From Pseudomonadota bacterium (GTDB taxonomy: Bacteria; Pseudomonadota; Gammaproteobacteria; Burkholderiales; Gallionellaceae), in assembly GCA_021783525.1 (NCBI GenBank), contig JAJXTT010000060.1, positions 1-8,359 of the forward strand: a stretch of 8,359 nt of DNA, written 5' to 3'. Each line of letters opens with the position of its first letter. Position 1 is the stretch's first letter. The notes beneath the pieces are model-generated. The model made no database searches. It had not been told where the DNA came from and saw only the letters and a program-made list of their open reading frames with translations. Shown here piece by piece: positions 6,506-8,359 of this stretch. The position numbers and the translations under genes were made by a program.

Positions 6506-7241
6506 AAGGATGGCAGTCGCTGTCTTGCTGTTTGCGACGAGCGCTTCCGCGTTTGCCGCCGAAACGGGCATGCTGGCGCTGACCAGCACCCCCGCGGCGG
6601 GTGGCGGCCAGACGTACACGCTCAGCCTGCAGACGCTGATCCTGATCTCGTCGCTCACCTTCCTGCCCGCCATCCTGCTCATGATGACCGGCTTCACGCG
6701 CATCATCATCGTATTGTCGCTGCTGCGCTCCGCCCTCGGCACTCCCTCGTCGCCGCCGAACCAGGTCTTGATCGGCCTGGCGCTGTTCCTCACTTTTTTC
6801 GTAATGTCGCCGGTATTCGACAAGATCTACGACGACGCCTATCTGCCCTTCAGCGAGAACAAGATCACGCTGCAACAAGCCTATGAGAAGGGCAGCGCGC
6901 CGCTCAAGGCCTTCATGCTGCGCCAGACGCGCGAATCGGATCTGGCGCTGTTCGTACGCATCTCGAACAGCGAGCCGCTGCAAAGCGCCGAAGATGTGCC
7001 GCTCAAGATCCTGGTCCCGGCCTACGTGATCAGCGAACTGAAGACTGCCTTCCAGATCGGTTTCGTGGTGTTCATCCCTTTCCTCATCATCGACATGGTG
7101 GTGGCCAGCGTGCTGATGTCGATGGGTATGATGATGGTGTCGCCCGCCGTGATTTCCCTGCCGTTCAAGATCATGCTGTTCGTGCTGGCGGACGGCTGGA
7201 ACTTGCTGGTGGGGTCGCTCGTGCAGAGCTTCTATACGTGA
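6495..7241 (+). CDS. fliP: Flagellar export-gate protein FliP
   Basis: This 248-residue inner-membrane protein, five copies with FliQ and FliR, forms the core export channel. Residues 1 to about 21 are a signal peptide (SVKR, hydrophobic core, ASAFA cleavage site), as known for FliP. Family signatures follow: TFLPAILLMMTGFTRIIIVLSLLR (55-78), the cytoplasmic/periplasmic loop with NQVLIGLALFLTFF (89-102), a periplasmic domain about 107-170, and LVPAYVISELKTAFQIGF (173-190) with the C-terminal helices. The Met triplet at 212-214 in MGMMMVSP corresponds to the methionine gasket (M209-M211 in Salmonella) that seals the closed gate. Length matches the family (245). GGAGAAG at 6484-6490, inside the end of fliO, is the ribosome binding site; fliQ follows after 10 bases. 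Confidence 0.98.
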   Translation: MSVKRMAVAVLLFATSASAFAAETGMLALTSTPAAGGGQTYTLSLQTLILISSLTFLPAILLMMTGFTRIIIVLSLLRSALGTPSSPPNQVLIGLALFLTFFVMSPVFDKIYDDAYLPFSENKITLQQAYEKGSAPLKAFMLRQTRESDLALFVRISNSEPLQSAEDVPLKILVPAYVISELKTAFQIGFVVFIPFLIIDMVVASVLMSMGMMMVSPAVISLPFKIMLFVLADGWNLLVGSLVQSFYT

Positions 7242-7251
7242 GGCAAGAACC

Positions 7252-7521
7252 ATGACCCCCGAATCGGTAATGACCATAGCGCAACAGGCGATGGAGCTGA
7301 CGCTGATGGTTTCGGCGCCACTACTGCTCACCGCGCTCATCATCGGCCTGATCGTCAGCATTTTTCAGGCCGCAACGCAGATCAACGAGATGACGCTGTC
7401 GTTCATTCCAAAACTGATCGGCATGTTTGCGGTACTCATCCTGTCGGGCCCGTGGATGATCGGCCTGCTACTCGATTACATGACCCGGTTGTTCAGCAGC
7501 ATCCCCTACCTGGCCGGCTGA
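7252..7521 (+). CDS. fliQ: Flagellar export-gate protein FliQ
   Basis: This 89-residue protein has exactly the length of E. coli FliQ. Four copies pack around the FliP5-FliR1 complex to complete the export gate. It starts MTPESVMTIAQQAM, has two membrane-type helices at about 16-38 and 53-77, and carries the highly conserved connecting loop FQAATQINEMTLSFIPK at 38-54, followed by GPWM at 66-69. The ribosome binding site is modest (a GAGG-like stretch from 7240). It ends one base before fliR, so the two are very likely coupled. Confidence 0.98.
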   Translation: MTPESVMTIAQQAMELTLMVSAPLLLTALIIGLIVSIFQAATQINEMTLSFIPKLIGMFAVLILSGPWMIGLLLDYMTRLFSSIPYLAG

Positions 7522-7522
7522 C

Positions 7523-8311
7523 ATGATCAGTTTCACCAGTGCCCAGCTCACCACCTGGCTTGCCACACTCATCTTCCCGCTTGCGCGCGTCCTGGCCCTG
7601 ATTGCGAGTTCCCCGATCCTCGGCAACAAGGAGATTCCCGCGCGCATCAAGGTCGGGTTCGCGTTGGCGATCACTTTCGTCATCGCGCCGACGCTCAGCA
7701 TCCCGTCCGACCTCGATCCGGCATCCGCACAGGGGCTGTTCGTGCTGGTGGCGCAAGTCGTGGCCGGAGTCATCATGGGGTTCTCCATCCAGATCATCTT
7801 TGCCGCCGTGGAAATGGCCGGAGATCTCGCCGGAATGCAGATGGGCCTGGGCTTCGCCAGCTTTTACGACCCGCAGAACGCATCCTTTACGCCCGTGGTC
7901 GCGCAATTCCTCGGCATCATCGCCGCGCTGGTCTTTCTCGCGGCAGACGGACACCTCTACATGCTGTCCGCGCTGGCCGAAAGCTTCCGGGAATTTCCAA
8001 TCGGCGCCGGCATGCCTGCTGCCAATGCCTTCCGCACCATGGCCGAATGGGGAGGCACCCTGTTCAGCCTTGCGCTGCAATTCTCGTTACCCCTGATAGG
8101 CGCATTGCTGATCGCGAACCTGGCGCTTGGCATCCTCACCCGCAGTGCCCCGCAACTCAACATCTTCGCAGTCGGCTTCCCGATCACGCTCGCCGTCGGA
8201 TTCGCCACAATGATGTTAACAATCCCTTACCTGGCACCGCTGATGGAATATTTCACCCGCTCGGGGCTGGACACGATATCGCGCATCATGCTGCAGCTTG
8301 GCGTTCATTGA
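7523..8311 (+). CDS. fliR: Flagellar export-gate protein FliR
   Basis: This 262-residue polytopic inner-membrane protein contributes one copy to the FliPQR gate. Hydrophobic segments are visible at about 10-31, 43-60, 71-93, 127-143, 179-206 and 213-235. Family signatures include EIPARIKVGFALAIT (37-51), EMAGDLAGMQMGLGFASFYDP (97-117) and PLIGALLIANLALGILTRSAP (190-210), then QLNIFAVGFPITL (211-223). Length matches E. coli FliR (about 261). The ATG at 7523 is one base past the fliQ stop, and no separate strong Shine-Dalgarno sequence is needed if coupled. FliR is not fused to FlhB, which occurs in some lineages. It is the last supported gene in the window. Confidence 0.98.
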   Translation: MISFTSAQLTTWLATLIFPLARVLALIASSPILGNKEIPARIKVGFALAITFVIAPTLSIPSDLDPASAQGLFVLVAQVVAGVIMGFSIQIIFAAVEMAGDLAGMQMGLGFASFYDPQNASFTPVVAQFLGIIAALVFLAADGHLYMLSALAESFREFPIGAGMPAANAFRTMAEWGGTLFSLALQFSLPLIGALLIANLALGILTRSAPQLNIFAVGFPITLAVGFATMMLTIPYLAPLMEYFTRSGLDTISRIMLQLGVH

Positions 8312-8359
8312 GATAAAAGGGCTTGACTATCAACGCAATGCGCCCGGCATTCCCATGCT
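8312..8359 (+). other. Unassigned 48 bases after fliR
   Basis: No terminator hairpin is visible after the fliR stop. The stretch contains TTGACT, a possible sigma-70 -35 box, but any -10 element would lie at the very end of the window and none is convincing. ATGs at 8339 and 8355 open short frames that run off the end; nothing supports calling either a gene start. Confidence 0.3.

Noticed and set aside
6384..7361. A 325-codon open frame on the - strand, antisense to fliO, fliP and the start of fliQ
   Set aside because: The product is an Arg/His/Gln-rich composition typical of antisense membrane-protein genes, and it crosses three well-identified + strand genes.
1..8359. Possible embedded novel system or mobile insertion
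   Set aside because: The flagellar genes are contiguous with gaps of at most 92 bases, and no foreign gene, flanking repeat or abrupt composition change is visible.

Overview
The window is one uninterrupted run of flagellar genes, all on the + strand: the 3' end of fliG followed by complete fliH, fliI, fliJ, fliK, fliL, fliM, fliN, fliO, fliP, fliQ and fliR. Every long frame is explained by a known flagellar family. I see no tRNA or rRNA gene, CRISPR array, insertion sequence, integrase or defence gene. The GC-rich sequence, the Gram-negative type FliO and FliP signal peptides, and the enterobacterial-style order fliG-HIJK then fliLMNOPQR point to a proteobacterium. The overall feel of the proteins suggests a betaproteobacterium, possibly Nitrosomonadales/Gallionellaceae, but this is inference only and no taxonomic marker is present.

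Layout: (1) 1-2831 holds the rotor protein FliG (C-terminus only) and the cytoplasmic ATPase complex of the flagellar type III secretion system: FliH (stator/regulator), FliI (ATPase) and FliJ (central stalk). (2) 2849-3934 is FliK, the hook-length ruler and substrate-specificity switch. (3) A 92-base gap, 3935-4026, is the only sizeable non-coding interval and the natural place for a second promoter. (4) 4027-6046 is FliL (stator-associated), FliM and FliN (C-ring switch). (5) 6059-8311 is FliO, FliP, FliQ and FliR, the membrane export-gate assembly factor and gate subunits. (6) 8312-8359 is 48 bases after fliR with no supported gene.

The genes are tightly packed: fliG/fliH overlap by 8 bases, fliH/fliI by 4, fliM/fliN by 8 and fliO/fliP by 11, and most other gaps are under 20 bases, which suggests translational coupling. 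Together they encode much of the C-ring (FliG partial, FliM, FliN), the export ATPase (FliH, FliI, FliJ), the export gate (FliP, FliQ, FliR with FliO) and two regulators of function (FliK, FliL). FliE, FliF, FlhA and FlhB, needed for a complete machine, are not in the window.

I found no previously undescribed system. The points worth a second look are modest: the promoter-like signals between fliK and fliL, a conserved Trp pair in FliH displaced by an N-terminal extension, an extended FliI N-terminus with an ambiguous start, and an Ala/Pro-rich insert in FliL just before its final strand.
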